DNA of 64,000 bases from DATJLY01 sp963773665 (GCA_963773665.1 CAVZBZ010000001.1:496001-560000), one strand, 5' to 3'. Positions 27,379-35,772 are shown, numbered from the stretch's first letter. The notes: generated by a model not told the origin, from the sequence alone. Translations and numbers: made by a program.

Positions 27379-27989
27379 TAGGACGCTGCTCCCATCCGCC
27401 CGAGCCGTCCAATTATGCTGCTCGTCCAAGTCATAAACTTGGGCGATGTAGATGTCCCGTTCAACCGGATCGGACGACGCAAGGGCCTTTTTTCCGTAAT
27501 ATCCTGCAAATCGTGTGCCGTTTTTGAGCGTCACCAGCACCCACTGCGCTGGCATATCACCAAACTTGAAATCCCAGGCAGACGGAACCGGATGCACCAC
27601 ATGCAGGCCCACCTTTGCTAACAGCCGACGGCCCAATCCGACCTGGTGAATGATCCCCCACCCGACACCCGCCACCGTCGGGCCCACGAACACGAGCCCG
27701 AACCAGGCCAACGATTTGGCGTAACCCGGCTCCTCGAAGTGCAACACGACATCCACCAGCGGAAGGGCGAGCGCATAGTAGGTGAGCGAGATCGCCAAGT
27801 ATGGGAGAACCGCTTCCTTAAAAGGCAGCATTCGTCCGGTGGTGAAGCGCGACCGGAAAAACAGGATGATTTGGCCCGGCACCAGGAACGCCAGGGCAAG
27901 ATAAACGGCGTCGATCGATTTCAAATCCATTGGTAGCGCCGTTGCCCGTTTCCCTGGCCGTTCCGATCGCCGACGGGCTTCCGCCGGCG

Positions 27990-28499
27990 CTAAAGATTGT
28001 CCTCCAGCTTCTCCCCGATGCTCGAATAGAGCAATTGACCGTGCTGTCGGACATAGGCGAGCGGCACCTTCGGATTGTTGATGTCCTTACCCCCATCCGC
28101 GTGCCATTTCTTTTCCCAACGCGAGTACCAGTGCTCCATCGCCTTGGGCGTCAGCCGGTAAATTTCCTTGAGCTCGATTGCTTCATAGGTAGCAAAAATC
28201 CAGTCCACCTTGCGATACTTCGCAATGATGACCGGGTTGAGATGATGGTGCGTTGTGAACTGCTCGGTGCGGAGCAGGTTCACCGTTTTCAGCTCATACT
28301 CGTTGCCCTCATCGTCGCGCGCGTCGTTGCCTTCGCGCGCCTTGAGGACGGTCAGGCCGAGCAGCAGGCACACTTGCAGAATCTTCCCCCCATTGTCCTG
28401 AAATATGTCCGGGATCCCGTGCTTGAGGGCGAGCTTTTGATAGAGCCGCAGGCCCGGGAAAAGCTGCTTCAGCAGCTTTGCATCGGGATGGGCTTTCAC
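27990..28499 (-). CDS. pvuIIR: PvuII-like type II restriction endonuclease
   Basis: A 169-residue enzyme closely resembling R.PvuII (157 residues). Shared stretches include LALKHGIPDIFQDNGGK, REGNDARDDEGNEYELK and THHHLNPVIIAKYRKVDWIF. The catalytic Asp, Glu and Lys of PvuII (D58, E68, K70) correspond to residues in NDARDDEGNEYELK, all present. PvuII cuts CAGCTG to blunt ends, and the same site is expected here. The start overlaps the stop of the controller gene by 4 bases, the usual C-R arrangement; the methylase is divergent. Confidence 0.93.
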   Translation of the reverse strand: MKAHPDAKLLKQLFPGLRLYQKLALKHGIPDIFQDNGGKILQVCLLLGLTVLKAREGNDARDDEGNEYELKTVNLLRTEQFTTHHHLNPVIIAKYRKVDWIFATYEAIELKEIYRLTPKAMEHWYSRWEKKWHADGGKDINNPKVPLAYVRQHGQLLYSSIGEKLEDNL

Positions 28500-28738
28500 G
28501 GCAACTCTTCATCGAGCAGCGTGCCGGCGCCCACCCCGAGAGCCGCGGCCAGCTTTTCAATGTTGTCGATTGAGACGTTACGCTCGCTGCGCTCGATCGA
28601 GCCCACATACGTCCGGTGCAGGCCGGCAAGTTCGGCTAAGGCCTCTTGCGACAGCCCTTTTTTCGCCCGTAGCCGCCGGAGATTTCGTGCTAGGGTGATT
28701 TGCTTTGTGGGTATGTTCTTCTTGCGCGGCACCCGCAA
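28496..28738 (-). CDS. pvuIIC: PvuII-like controller (C) protein
   Basis: An 80-residue helix-turn-helix XRE protein (LARNLRRLRAKKGLSQEALA, then LHRTYVGSIERSERNVSIDN) of the C.PvuII type. It would bind the C boxes just upstream, activating its own operon with the endonuclease at low level and repressing at high level, so that methylation precedes cutting. The stop overlaps the endonuclease start. It is the usual size for C proteins. Confidence 0.9.
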   Translation of the reverse strand: MRVPRKKNIPTKQITLARNLRRLRAKKGLSQEALAELAGLHRTYVGSIERSERNVSIDNIEKLAAALGVGAGTLLDEELP

Positions 28739-28755
28739 AGGCTTGATCGCTAGAT

Positions 28756-28780
28756 GACTTTAGGTCTACAGACGTAAAGT
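28756..28780. promoter_or_regulatory. C-box operators between C and M genes
   Basis: Two half-palindromic boxes, GACTTTAGGTC (28756-28766) and GACGTAAAGT (28771-28780), fit the GACT-N3-AGTC pattern of C-protein sites. They lie in the 53-base gap between divergent pvuIIC and pvuIIM, where they can control both directions. Confidence 0.7.
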
Positions 28781-28791
28781 AGCTTTCTGTA

Positions 28792-29847
28792 ATGTGGAGT
28801 GGCGTGGTGCACGGTTCAGAACACCGGACGAATCGGAAGACACACCAGCTGACATCTGCGCCGGCTGCCTACACGACGGGGCTGGGGGCCGCCTATTGCG
28901 CCGATTCGCTCGATCTTTTGGCGGCGCTGCCCGAGCGCAGCATCAATCTCGTTATCACCTCGCCACCCTTCGCGCTGCAACGCCAGAAGGCTTACGGCAA
29001 CAAGGATCAGGCTGAGTATATCGATTGGCTCGCGCAATTCGGCCGCCAGGTGCACCGCGTTCTCAAGGACGACGGCAGCTTTGTGCTCGATCTCGGCGGG
29101 GCTTATGAGAAGGGCGTGCCGACGCGCAGCCTCTATAATTTTCGCGTGCTGATTCAATTCTGTGATGATCTCGGCTTCTATCTGGCTGAAGATTTTTACT
29201 GGTTCAACCCTGCGCGCCTCCCGAGTCCGATTGAGTGGGTCAACAAGCGCAAGATGCGCGCCAAGGACGCCGTCAACACGGTGTGGTGGTTCAGCAAGAG
29301 CGAGTGGCCCAAGGCCAACGTCACCAAGGTTCTTGCGCCCTACGGCGCGCGCATGAAAAAGCTGCTCGCGAACCCCGATAGCTTTTACGCCCCGAAGCTC
29401 CGCCCGTCCGGCCATGACATCGGCAAGGCGTTTGCCAAGGACAACGGCGGTGCGATTCCGCCCAACCTCATTCAGATACCCAACACCGAATCCAACGGAC
29501 ATTATCTGAACGGTTGCAAAATCGTAGGAGCGAAGCAGCATCCGGCGCGCTTCCCGGCGAAGTTGCCGGAGTTTTTCATTCGCATGCTCACGGAGCCGGG
29601 CGACGTGGTGCTCGATATTTTCGCCGGTTCCAACACGACCGGTCAGGTTGCAGAGGCTGAGAGTCGCCGCTGGCTCGCGTTCGAGCTGTCGCGCGAGTAT
29701 GTCGCTGCCTCGGCCTTTCGCTTCCTCACACGCAAGAACCCAAACGCGGACCTGCGCGAACTCTACGATCGCATTGAGCGCGGCGAATCGGTCAACCTCA
29801 GGGATTACGTTGTGCAGCAGGATTTTCTGGCAGCTGCTGTCGGCTGA
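28792..29847 (+). CDS. pvuIIM: PvuII-like DNA (cytosine-N4) methyltransferase
   Basis: A 351-residue methyltransferase resembling M.PvuII. Motif IV is TSPPFAL (SPPF, the N4-cytosine class), followed by YGNKDQAEYIDWL and GFYLAEDFYWFNPARLPSP. The AdoMet motif DPGDVVLDIFAGSNTTG-like stretch lies near the C-terminus, the circular permutation typical of this class. It should convert CAGCTG to CAG-N4mC-TG and protect the host. An ATG at 28792 gives a longer N-terminus than M.PvuII, and later starts are possible. Divergent from C and R. Confidence 0.93.
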   Translation: MWSGVVHGSEHRTNRKTHQLTSAPAAYTTGLGAAYCADSLDLLAALPERSINLVITSPPFALQRQKAYGNKDQAEYIDWLAQFGRQVHRVLKDDGSFVLDLGGAYEKGVPTRSLYNFRVLIQFCDDLGFYLAEDFYWFNPARLPSPIEWVNKRKMRAKDAVNTVWWFSKSEWPKANVTKVLAPYGARMKKLLANPDSFYAPKLRPSGHDIGKAFAKDNGGAIPPNLIQIPNTESNGHYLNGCKIVGAKQHPARFPAKLPEFFIRMLTEPGDVVLDIFAGSNTTGQVAEAESRRWLAFELSREYVAASAFRFLTRKNPNADLRELYDRIERGESVNLRDYVVQQDFLAAAVG

Positions 29848-30747
29848 TGCTTCAGCTGATGCTGTGCGCGCCCTTCGGGCCAGGCTCTACTCGCTGCGCT
29901 TCCCGCGCCGGCGTCACCGTCGCGGCCATTCGGTGACGATCCCTCGCGCAACGCGACGCTGAGCGCACGGGTCTGCCGGGCCACTTGACGATGCCGGCCC
30001 GGTTCTCATGGGCGACGTCCGAACCGGCGAACCGCATCTGCGGCGATCATGGGTACCTCGATGCTCACCCAAGATTCGCGTGTTTCGCTGCTCCCCTGGA
30101 TGGATTCTCCGGCGACCGGCATCCAAGCGTAGTGCTCATTGCCGCTTCGTCGCCGCCTCGGCGATCGCGCGCGCTCGCTCCGTGACGTCCATCGCGTCGG
30201 GCGCGGCGTCGTCGGTTAGCAGCGCGAGGATGCCGTCGAACATCGCATGCGCGACCGCTTCGTCGTCCACAATCGAAGTATCCGACACTGCGACGGCGCC
30301 GCGGACCCGGCGATGGTAGTCCAATTCGATCTGGCGCACGACGACGACCAGCTCGGCGCTCGCCGGGTACCCGATTTTGGGCTGTGGAGGCGCAGTTCAA
30401 GCAATTCTGGGTATGGCCCGGTAAACGGACAAGAGCAGACGCTCCCAAATGCGCCACCTCGCGGGGGCCGGCGCTTGCCTCCGAGCCGCAATCGCAGTCG
30501 GAGTGGCGGTCCGTCCATCTAAAACGTGCTGTGGGCCCGCCCCGGCTCCGGCCGGAACCAGCACACGCCGCGCCGCTCGAAATGATCGACGATGAGAGCC
30601 GCCGCCCTACGGCGCCGCTCATCCGCCTCGTGCGGCAGCCGGCGCCCCCGCCCGACCTGGATAGGCGGATGCAGCACGGCGAGCGCGGGCACGCACGGCC
30701 CCTACTGGCCCAAATATGGACCGAGGTGCCTATCATCCTCGCTACGT
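29848..30747. other. 900-base stretch, mostly without supported genes
   Basis: Apart from a doubtful minus-strand frame at 30136-30339 nothing convincing is seen. The long frames on both strands look like shadows. The stretch ends at the truncated YciI-type fragment at 30748, so it probably contains a recombination junction. Confidence 0.35.
30136..30339 (-). CDS. Hypothetical protein, doubtful
   Basis: A 67-residue frame (MRQIELDYHRRVRGAVAVSD and an Asp/Ala-rich remainder) with acidic, helical character, which may begin further upstream. No family is recognised. It is included because its composition looks protein-like in a region otherwise without genes. Confidence 0.25.
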   Translation of the reverse strand: MRQIELDYHRRVRGAVAVSDTSIVDDEAVAHAMFDGILALLTDDAAPDAMDVTERARAIAEAATKRQ

Positions 30748-30900
30748 TCCAAAGACTTCGCCGAGGCCAAGGCCATCGCGGATTCCGATCCGTTTCACAA
30801 GGCGGGCTTGCGGACCTATACGCTGCGGCGCTGGACCGTTAATGAGGGCAGCTATTCGATCCGCGTGAACTACTCGGACCAGAGTTACGCGATCGACTGA
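30748..30900 (+). pseudogene. C-terminal fragment of a YciI-related protein
   Basis: The 51 residues from SKDFAEAKAIADSDPFHKAG to the stop match the C-terminal half of the intact YciI-type gene at 50910-51287 (RAKDFAEAKAIADFDPFHKS and onward, about 85 percent identical by eye). The N-terminal half is absent; the upstream sequence in this frame is unrelated. It is a truncated paralogue or a recombination scar. Confidence 0.75.
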
Positions 30901-30945
30901 AATTTGTGTCTGGCCAGGGAGGCCGTTGCTGCGGCATGGTCCGTG

Positions 30946-31137
30946 CTACGCCGCAATGTTGACATGCTTGCCGAGGTTTGGATTGGCTGATGTGCGGGGA
31001 GTTTCTGCGCCGATCGCGGAAACCGCCTTCTGATCGTTGCCGCCGGCCGCATTATTTCGCGCCACCGTCGCGATCAAGAGTTGGCCCAACGGTAGCCCGA
31101 TAGGGGATGCAGCGCTTGCGACGGAGCCGTCGCACAT
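30946..31137 (-). CDS. Small hypothetical protein at the end of the thioredoxin-CcdA operon
   Basis: A 63-residue frame (begins MCDGSVASAASPIGLPLGQ; Asn/Ala/Gly-rich end) preceded by a good ribosome site AAGGTGAG. It follows the HAD gene by about 90 bases on the same strand and may be its last companion. I do not recognise a family. Confidence 0.4.
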   Translation of the reverse strand: MCDGSVASAASPIGLPLGQLLIATVARNNAAGGNDQKAVSAIGAETPRTSANPNLGKHVNIAA

Positions 31138-31225
31138 GGGCTCACCTTATATCGAGGGTCGAGCGTAGAGATCGAAACGATACCTCGAGGCCCTTAAGAT
31201 TAGCTTGATGCCGGAACGCCGGATC

Positions 31226-31912
31226 TCACGCGCCCACGAGTGGTGGCAGCTCTGCAAGTGACCTGATTTCTCGTTCGGGCGTGCCTGGAAGGCGCTCACG
31301 CCGCTGCCCGTAGCGATTGCACCAAACAACCTGCATGCCGAAGGCCGAGGCGCCGTAGGCGTCCCAGCCATTGGATGACAGAAATGCAAACGCCGCGGCC
31401 GGCATACGCAGTCGATCCACGGCAAGCTGGTAGACCTTCGGATGCGGCTTGTAAATGCCGACCTCCTCGACCGAGAGCACGGCATCGAGGAGCGGGCCGA
31501 TCTTCGCATTCGCGACGGCCTCCGCGAGCATGCGGGGCGAGCCGTTCGACAGGATCGCGGTCTTGAGCCCCGCAGCCTTTATGCGCTTCAGCATGTCGGG
31601 CACTTCGGGAAATGTCTCGAGCGCGAGGTAGAGGTTCATCAGCCGAGCCCGCAGGTTGACGGACCCGATCCCCAGTGTCTCGAGCGCAAAATCGAGCGCA
31701 TCCCCGGTCACCTGCCAGAAATCGGCGTACTTTCCCTGCAAAGATCGCAGCCACGTATATTGAAGCTGCTTCTCGCGCCATAGCGTGTTGAGCGGGTTGA
31801 GCGTGCCGCCGAGCAGATCGCGACAGGCAGCCGCCGCAGACGCGTAATCGAACAGCGTCCCATAGGCATCGAATACACAGGCGCGAATTCCATTAAGCGG
31901 GCGTTCGCTCAT
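31226..31912 (-). CDS. Haloacid dehalogenase, type II
   Basis: A 228-residue HAD-superfamily hydrolase of the (S)-2-haloacid dehalogenase type. Motif I is DAYGTLFD (nucleophilic Asp near residue 15), motif II is LSNGSP, the motif III lysine is in KPHP, and motif IV is FLSSNGWDAYGA, whose SSNGWD form marks type II dehalogenases. It removes halide from 2-haloacids or a related small acid. It lies 9 bases after the CcdA gene in a thioredoxin-CcdA-HAD operon with a SigF-type promoter, an unusual setting that may point to another substrate. Confidence 0.88.
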   Translation of the reverse strand: MSERPLNGIRACVFDAYGTLFDYASAAAACRDLLGGTLNPLNTLWREKQLQYTWLRSLQGKYADFWQVTGDALDFALETLGIGSVNLRARLMNLYLALETFPEVPDMLKRIKAAGLKTAILSNGSPRMLAEAVANAKIGPLLDAVLSVEEVGIYKPHPKVYQLAVDRLRMPAAAFAFLSSNGWDAYGASAFGMQVVWCNRYGQRRERLPGTPEREIRSLAELPPLVGA

Positions 31913-31921
31913 GCCTTCACC

Positions 31922-32647
31922 TCAAAACCGCGTCGTAACGTCCGTGAGCCTGCCCGGCGACACTTGCACGAGGAGCGTCTCCAGACTGCGGTCGTAGCCC
32001 GATAGAATAGCGGCGGCGGTCACCAGGACCACAATTCCCAACGTCAGCCTGCCGACATTGCCGGCGGCGGCGACTCTGCCCCGCCACTGCACGAGCGCCT
32101 CGCGCGACTGGCTCCCGATAACCAGCAACGGGACGACGGCGCCGAGCCCGAACACGACCATCATCAGAGCGACCTGGATCAAATGGCTTCGCTGCGCCGC
32201 CAGCGTCGCTGCGGCCCCAAGCGTGGGCCCAACACAGGGACTCCACACGGCGCCAAGCAGCAGACCAAGCATGAACTGGCCAAGGAGCCCCGAAGGGATA
32301 AATCGAGAGAGAACGCCATGGGCAGCGTTACCGAGCTGCGCACCGGCAAAGGCAAATCGCTCCTGCAGCGACCCGCACAGGAGGACGACCCCGAATCCCA
32401 GTAGCAATAGCGCCGCGGTCCAGCGAAACAGATCGCCATCGAGCCCGATACTGAAGCCGATGGTCGCGACGAAGAGCCCGATTGCCACGAATGACAGGGC
32501 GACGCCGCCCGCAAGGGCCAAAGGCCCAAGTCGATGCGACGCCGCCGCGCTGCCGACGACGATCGGTAGCAGCGGCAGGACGCAAGGCGAAAGCGTCGAT
32601 ACTACGCCGGCGAGAGCACCGAGCGCGTAGCTCCCGGAGCTGAGCAT
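31922..32647 (-). CDS. CcdA/DsbD-type membrane thiol-electron transporter
   Basis: A 241-residue inner-membrane protein with six helices. The two cysteines that carry electrons across the membrane are in LSPCVLPLLPI near residue 22 and in VWSPCVGPTLG near residue 137. It would pass reducing power from cytoplasmic thioredoxin to the periplasmic thioredoxin-fold protein encoded just before it (2-base gap). Normal length for the family. Confidence 0.92.
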   Translation of the reverse strand: MLSSGSYALGALAGVVSTLSPCVLPLLPIVVGSAAASHRLGPLALAGGVALSFVAIGLFVATIGFSIGLDGDLFRWTAALLLLGFGVVLLCGSLQERFAFAGAQLGNAAHGVLSRFIPSGLLGQFMLGLLLGAVWSPCVGPTLGAAATLAAQRSHLIQVALMMVVFGLGAVVPLLVIGSQSREALVQWRGRVAAAGNVGRLTLGIVVLVTAAAILSGYDRSLETLLVQVSPGRLTDVTTRF

Positions 32648-32649
32648 GC

Positions 32650-33066
32650 CTAGGCGGCGGTGGATTTTTCCAACCGTGCCTTGATCCGTGCAGGGTCGGT
32701 CTCACCGGTGGAGCGGCCCTTTTCAGCCTTGCCATGGAACACGATGAGTGTGCTCTGCATCTGCACGCCGAATTGCCGCACCAGATTCTTCTGACTGTCG
32801 AAGTCGATATTGAACACGACAAGATCAGTGAATTCGGGGGTATTCTCCAGGGCGGCAAGGATCGGCCGCTGCTTGACGCACGTCGGACACCAATCGGCGT
32901 GGATCTGCACCAGGATCGGCTTCCCGGCCGCCTGCGCTGCCGCAAATGCTTTGGCATCGAAGGGCTGGGATCCTGCGGCGAGCGCGATTGCGGGCGCTGC
33001 AAAGGCAAGAAACACGGCCATCAGAAGGAACCGTGGCACTGTCTCAGTTTGAAATCGTAGCGGCAT
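32650..33066 (-). CDS. Periplasmic thioredoxin-fold protein, 5' end displaced by a transposon
   Basis: The product has a signal peptide (FLLMAVFLAFAAPAIALAAG) and a thioredoxin fold with the redox motif WCPTC. It probably takes electrons from the adjacent CcdA. The first 11 codons from 33066 and everything further upstream are transposon sequence. The native start is at 36612-36614, 3.56 kb away: joining the flanks at the 8-base target repeat GGAACCGT gives ATG-TAT-CGA-CGG-TTC-CTT, i.e. MYRRFLLMAV, a perfect signal peptide behind a GAGG ribosome site. The present frame may still be translated from transposon starts, but it is cut off from its SigF-type promoter. Confidence 0.88.
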   Translation of the reverse strand: MPLRFQTETVPRFLLMAVFLAFAAPAIALAAGSQPFDAKAFAAAQAAGKPILVQIHADWCPTCVKQRPILAALENTPEFTDLVVFNIDFDSQKNLVRQFGVQMQSTLIVFHGKAEKGRSTGETDPARIKARLEKSTAA

Positions 33067-33940
33067 CGCCGCGCTTCCGGTAGGTCGCGGGCCGCTTCGG
33101 CTTGGAAGCGTGCGCCTCGACCAGTTCGGCAATGTCCTTCATCTCCCAAAGGTGGACTTCGATCCCCGCCGCCATTGCCGGGCTCATCCGTACCGCTTGG
33201 TTCACGCGGGCGAAATTGTAAAACAGGAAGTACAGGGCTTGCGCGTGGTGGTGGTTCGCCAGCTTCTTGCTATGGGCGTTAGTCAGCCGCGTAAAGCGGC
33301 GCATGCTCATCCGCATGGTGAGATTTGCGCGTTCGACGTAGGACGTGCTTACGTGGTCCTTGTCGGGGTTGCCGGTGATCTTGGTCTTGCGCGTCCCGAT
33401 GCAATCTGCGGGGCTGTAGCGGCCCTTCATGCTTTCGGGGGCCTCGCCGTAAAGCTTCACCAGCATGGCGTAGTCGATATCATCGCCAAAGGCTTCCTCG
33501 ACCGCGCTGAGATATGCCTTGTGCCCATCCGTGGTTAGCTGAACGCGGGTCGCGAGACGCGAGCGGAGATCGTCCATGAGCGCCATCGCGTACTCGCTAT
33601 CCCGACCGCCTGAGAGATAGCTGACAATCAGCTTCGATTGCGTCTCGATGGCGGTCCACGTCCAAACGTCGCCAGCGCCGACCGGCGCGGCCTTAGCCGT
33701 CGCGACGTGCTTTTGTTTGCTGTAACAGAACGCCCAAATCTCATCGCATTGGATACGCTTCGCCTTCACGTTCCGAACATGCTCATCGTGATAGGCGGCG
33801 CATGCCGTCCCGGCATCAATCAGCAGTTTGGTCACGGTGTTAATGGACGCGCCGGTGATCCGCGAGATAGCCCGCATGCTCGATCCTTCACACAGCATGT
33901 GCAGGATTTGGACGCGGGTTTGAAGGGGCAATTTGTTCAT
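33044..33940 (-). CDS. IS1-family transposase
   Basis: A 298-residue DDE transposase with a helix-turn-helix region (MRAISRITGASINTVTKLLI) and an IS1-type catalytic domain (IQCDEIWAFCYSKQ, TTDGHKAY, STSYVERANLTMRMSMRRFT). The ATG at 33940 is preferred; an upstream ATG at 33979 lies within a palindromic operator. The stop TGA is part of the terminal inverted repeat, so the gene fills the element to its end. Confidence 0.9.
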   Translation of the reverse strand: MNKLPLQTRVQILHMLCEGSSMRAISRITGASINTVTKLLIDAGTACAAYHDEHVRNVKAKRIQCDEIWAFCYSKQKHVATAKAAPVGAGDVWTWTAIETQSKLIVSYLSGGRDSEYAMALMDDLRSRLATRVQLTTDGHKAYLSAVEEAFGDDIDYAMLVKLYGEAPESMKGRYSPADCIGTRKTKITGNPDKDHVSTSYVERANLTMRMSMRRFTRLTNAHSKKLANHHHAQALYFLFYNFARVNQAVRMSPAMAAGIEVHLWEMKDIAELVEAHASKPKRPATYRKRGDAATISN

Positions 33941-33953
33941 GCCCCGATTATAT

Positions 33954-33987
33954 GAACTCTTATGCTTACTAGCAAGCATAAAAGTTC
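33954..33987. promoter_or_regulatory. Palindromic operator upstream of the transposase
   Basis: Arms GAACTCTTATGCTT and AAGCATAAAAGTTC (13 of 14 paired) with a 6-base loop, 13 bases before the transposase ATG. Its half-site, AACTTTTATGCT on the minus strand, resembles AACTTTTTACGCT of the operator at 35715-35758. Confidence 0.65.
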
Positions 33988-33992
33988 ACCTA

Positions 33993-35063
33993 CTAGGAAA
34001 TTAGCCGCAACGGCGGTCTTACGGCGGCTTCGGCTTCGCCAGGCGGACCACCGGCAAGGCCAAATAGCAGATTTTCGATTTCTTCCTCGGGCAAATAGAG
34101 CGCTTTGGCGATATCAGCTTTCGTTGTTCTCTCGGTCCAAAGCGTGGTCAGCACCTTTTGCCAAACAACGGAATGTTCTCGCGCCATTCCAAGCGGCTCG
34201 GCGCGCCTGTAACCTTTCTCGGTGGCGTCTCGACAAAACATCCGGTATTGCCACGGCGACATGATCCCCAGTCGGTTGAGGCGGTGTATTAACGACATGA
34301 CCGACACGCCCCAACGCTTCTTCGCCTCGATGATCTGATTAAGAGTGTGAACGCGGGGAAGTGTCGCTATCACGTCAGCCAAAGGCATCAAAAAGGCCGC
34401 AGCAAAGGCGTTCGCTTGATCTTCTGCCTCGCGCCCTCTTGGCCCACCATGCCTGTGCAAGGCGAGATGCCCCAATTCGTGAGCGGCATCGTGGCGGCTG
34501 TGCTCTGCCGACTTCATCGTGTTTAGAAACACGTATGCTGTCTCGCCGCGCCAAACAGAAAAGGCATCGACTGTTAGAGTGTTTTCCGCCATCGAAAACA
34601 GGCGAACACCCTTTGCCTCAAGCAAGTGAGCCATGTTTTTAATCGGCTGCTCTCCCAGTCCCCACTTCTCCCGCAAGGACACGGCCGCGACTTCTGGCGT
34701 GTCTCCGCTCACGTCGAGAATATCCGGCTTCGGCAAGTCAAAGTGTTGTCCCACCCAATCGGAAACGATGTAAGCGATAGCCCCAGCAGCGAGCGCGGCG
34801 TCGCGTTCTTTTGCCGACATAGCGCTCATGCTGCGAAAGCTGGCAGCATCTTCCGGCGGCGGATCAATATCCGGTCCATGAAAAAAGCCCTCGGGGAACC
34901 CGAGTGACTTAGCGAGCCGTCCAACAATATCGTCGGTTGGCCCGCTCTCGCCGATCTCGTAACGCAGGATCGAGTGCGGGGTGAGGCCCATTGCTTCAGC
35001 AAGTTCCTTCTTGCTGAGTCGCCGCCGCATCCTCGCAAGCGTGAGCCGCGAAGGGGTAAACAT
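33993..35063 (-). CDS. XRE-family regulator fused to ImmA/IrrE metallopeptidase
   Basis: A 356-residue protein. Residues about 7-60 are an XRE helix-turn-helix (LSKKELAEAMGLTPHSILRY); about 150-270 form an ImmA/IrrE (DUF955) zinc peptidase with HELGH (AAHELGHLALH near residue 195) and the downstream QANAFAAAFLMP segment. Such proteins release repression by cleaving a partner repressor or act as antitoxin-like regulators in mobile elements. It lies 9 bases after the 210-residue gene in a two-gene operon whose upstream operator is a long palindrome. Confidence 0.9.
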   Translation of the reverse strand: MFTPSRLTLARMRRRLSKKELAEAMGLTPHSILRYEIGESGPTDDIVGRLAKSLGFPEGFFHGPDIDPPPEDAASFRSMSAMSAKERDAALAAGAIAYIVSDWVGQHFDLPKPDILDVSGDTPEVAAVSLREKWGLGEQPIKNMAHLLEAKGVRLFSMAENTLTVDAFSVWRGETAYVFLNTMKSAEHSRHDAAHELGHLALHRHGGPRGREAEDQANAFAAAFLMPLADVIATLPRVHTLNQIIEAKKRWGVSVMSLIHRLNRLGIMSPWQYRMFCRDATEKGYRRAEPLGMAREHSVVWQKVLTTLWTERTTKADIAKALYLPEEEIENLLFGLAGGPPGEAEAAVRPPLRLIS

Positions 35064-35072
35064 CGGGAGCTG

Positions 35073-35705
35073 CTACTTGCGACGGACGGTGATTTCGAGT
35101 TCCTTGGGGCCGTCGTCTGCCGGAGTTTCCAGCAGCACCTTCTCCCATTCTCCGTCTTCGAGAATGAAAATTCGCTCGGCGAATCCCATGATGTAACTGC
35201 CGGAAAATTCGCTCGGGCGGGAGATTTCCGCTCTCACATTGCCGCCATCATCAAAGATGCAGAGATACCACAGAGAATACGGAACCTCTTTGACCGGCCC
35301 TATTTCACCGCGCTTGAACATCTCGTATTGATCGTTGATATCGATCACCTTCTCTTGGGCGGGACCTTTTGGCGTTCTGTTCCTAGGCGTCCGATCCTTA
35401 TCCCCGGTCCCCAAATCCGTGTTCATCACGGCGATTTTCTTCTTCAATTCGTGATGGACAATTGTTTCGATTCCTTCCTCGCCGCCCTTCTCCCATCCTT
35501 CTCGCCGGAACATCTGCCGCGAACGCGTCGTCGCGGCCTCCCAGGCGAAATAGCCGGCGGCGGATTTCGGGGAGTCGTCCGTGCATCGCGCCCTAGCCGC
35601 CACTGCGGCCTTCACGATTTCGATCCACTGCGCCCGTGTTGAATTGAAGTACTGGGCCAGCCGACGGTCAGCCGCGCGGCGCTCGGTATGGATTATGGCA
35701 GCCAT
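35073..35705 (-). CDS. Uncharacterised partner of the XRE-ImmA protein
   Basis: A 210-residue soluble, charged protein without signal or membrane segments (begins MAAIIHTERRAADRRLAQYF; C-terminal part has YSLWYLCIFDDGGNVRAEIS and EWEKVLLETP). I do not recognise a family. It is the first gene of an operon with the XRE-ImmA gene 9 bases downstream. Genes paired in this way with XRE-ImmA proteins are often toxins or regulated effectors, but that is inference only. Confidence 0.75.
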   Translation of the reverse strand: MAAIIHTERRAADRRLAQYFNSTRAQWIEIVKAAVAARARCTDDSPKSAAGYFAWEAATTRSRQMFRREGWEKGGEEGIETIVHHELKKKIAVMNTDLGTGDKDRTPRNRTPKGPAQEKVIDINDQYEMFKRGEIGPVKEVPYSLWYLCIFDDGGNVRAEISRPSEFSGSYIMGFAERIFILEDGEWEKVLLETPADDGPKELEITVRRK

Positions 35706-35714
35706 TTCGACCCC

Positions 35715-35758
35715 CTGTAACTTTTTACGCTCACGATTGTGAGCCTAAAAAGTTACAG
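35715..35758. promoter_or_regulatory. 44-base palindromic operator of the passenger operon
   Basis: The outer arms CTGTAACTTTTTA and TAAAAAGTTACAG are perfect complements. Inner arms GCTCAC and GTGAGC flank a 4-base centre GATT; only one base pair in twenty fails. It lies 10 bases before the start of the 210-residue gene and probably binds the XRE-ImmA regulator. Confidence 0.75.
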
Positions 35759-35772
35759 TGGCAAGTGCCGAT

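Larger units (their letters stand above)
26454..27930 (-). pseudogene. DUF6338-like membrane protein gene split by IS5
   Basis: The 5' part (27930 to 27379) encodes about 184 residues with an N-terminal and two further membrane helices (VYLALAFLVPGQIILFF, ISLTYYALALPLVDVVL, GLVFVGPTVAGVGWGIIHQV), followed by a soluble part with WVLVTLKNGTRFAGYYGKK. It is interrupted by IS5 copy 1. Removing the element and one TA joins it in frame to 26524-26454, which adds IAAGEVSTVEFWNDGAEQ and a stop, the expected family C-terminus. Today the frame runs into the IS and ends with 18 foreign residues. The gene lies directly after the restriction enzyme gene on the same strand. Confidence 0.8.
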
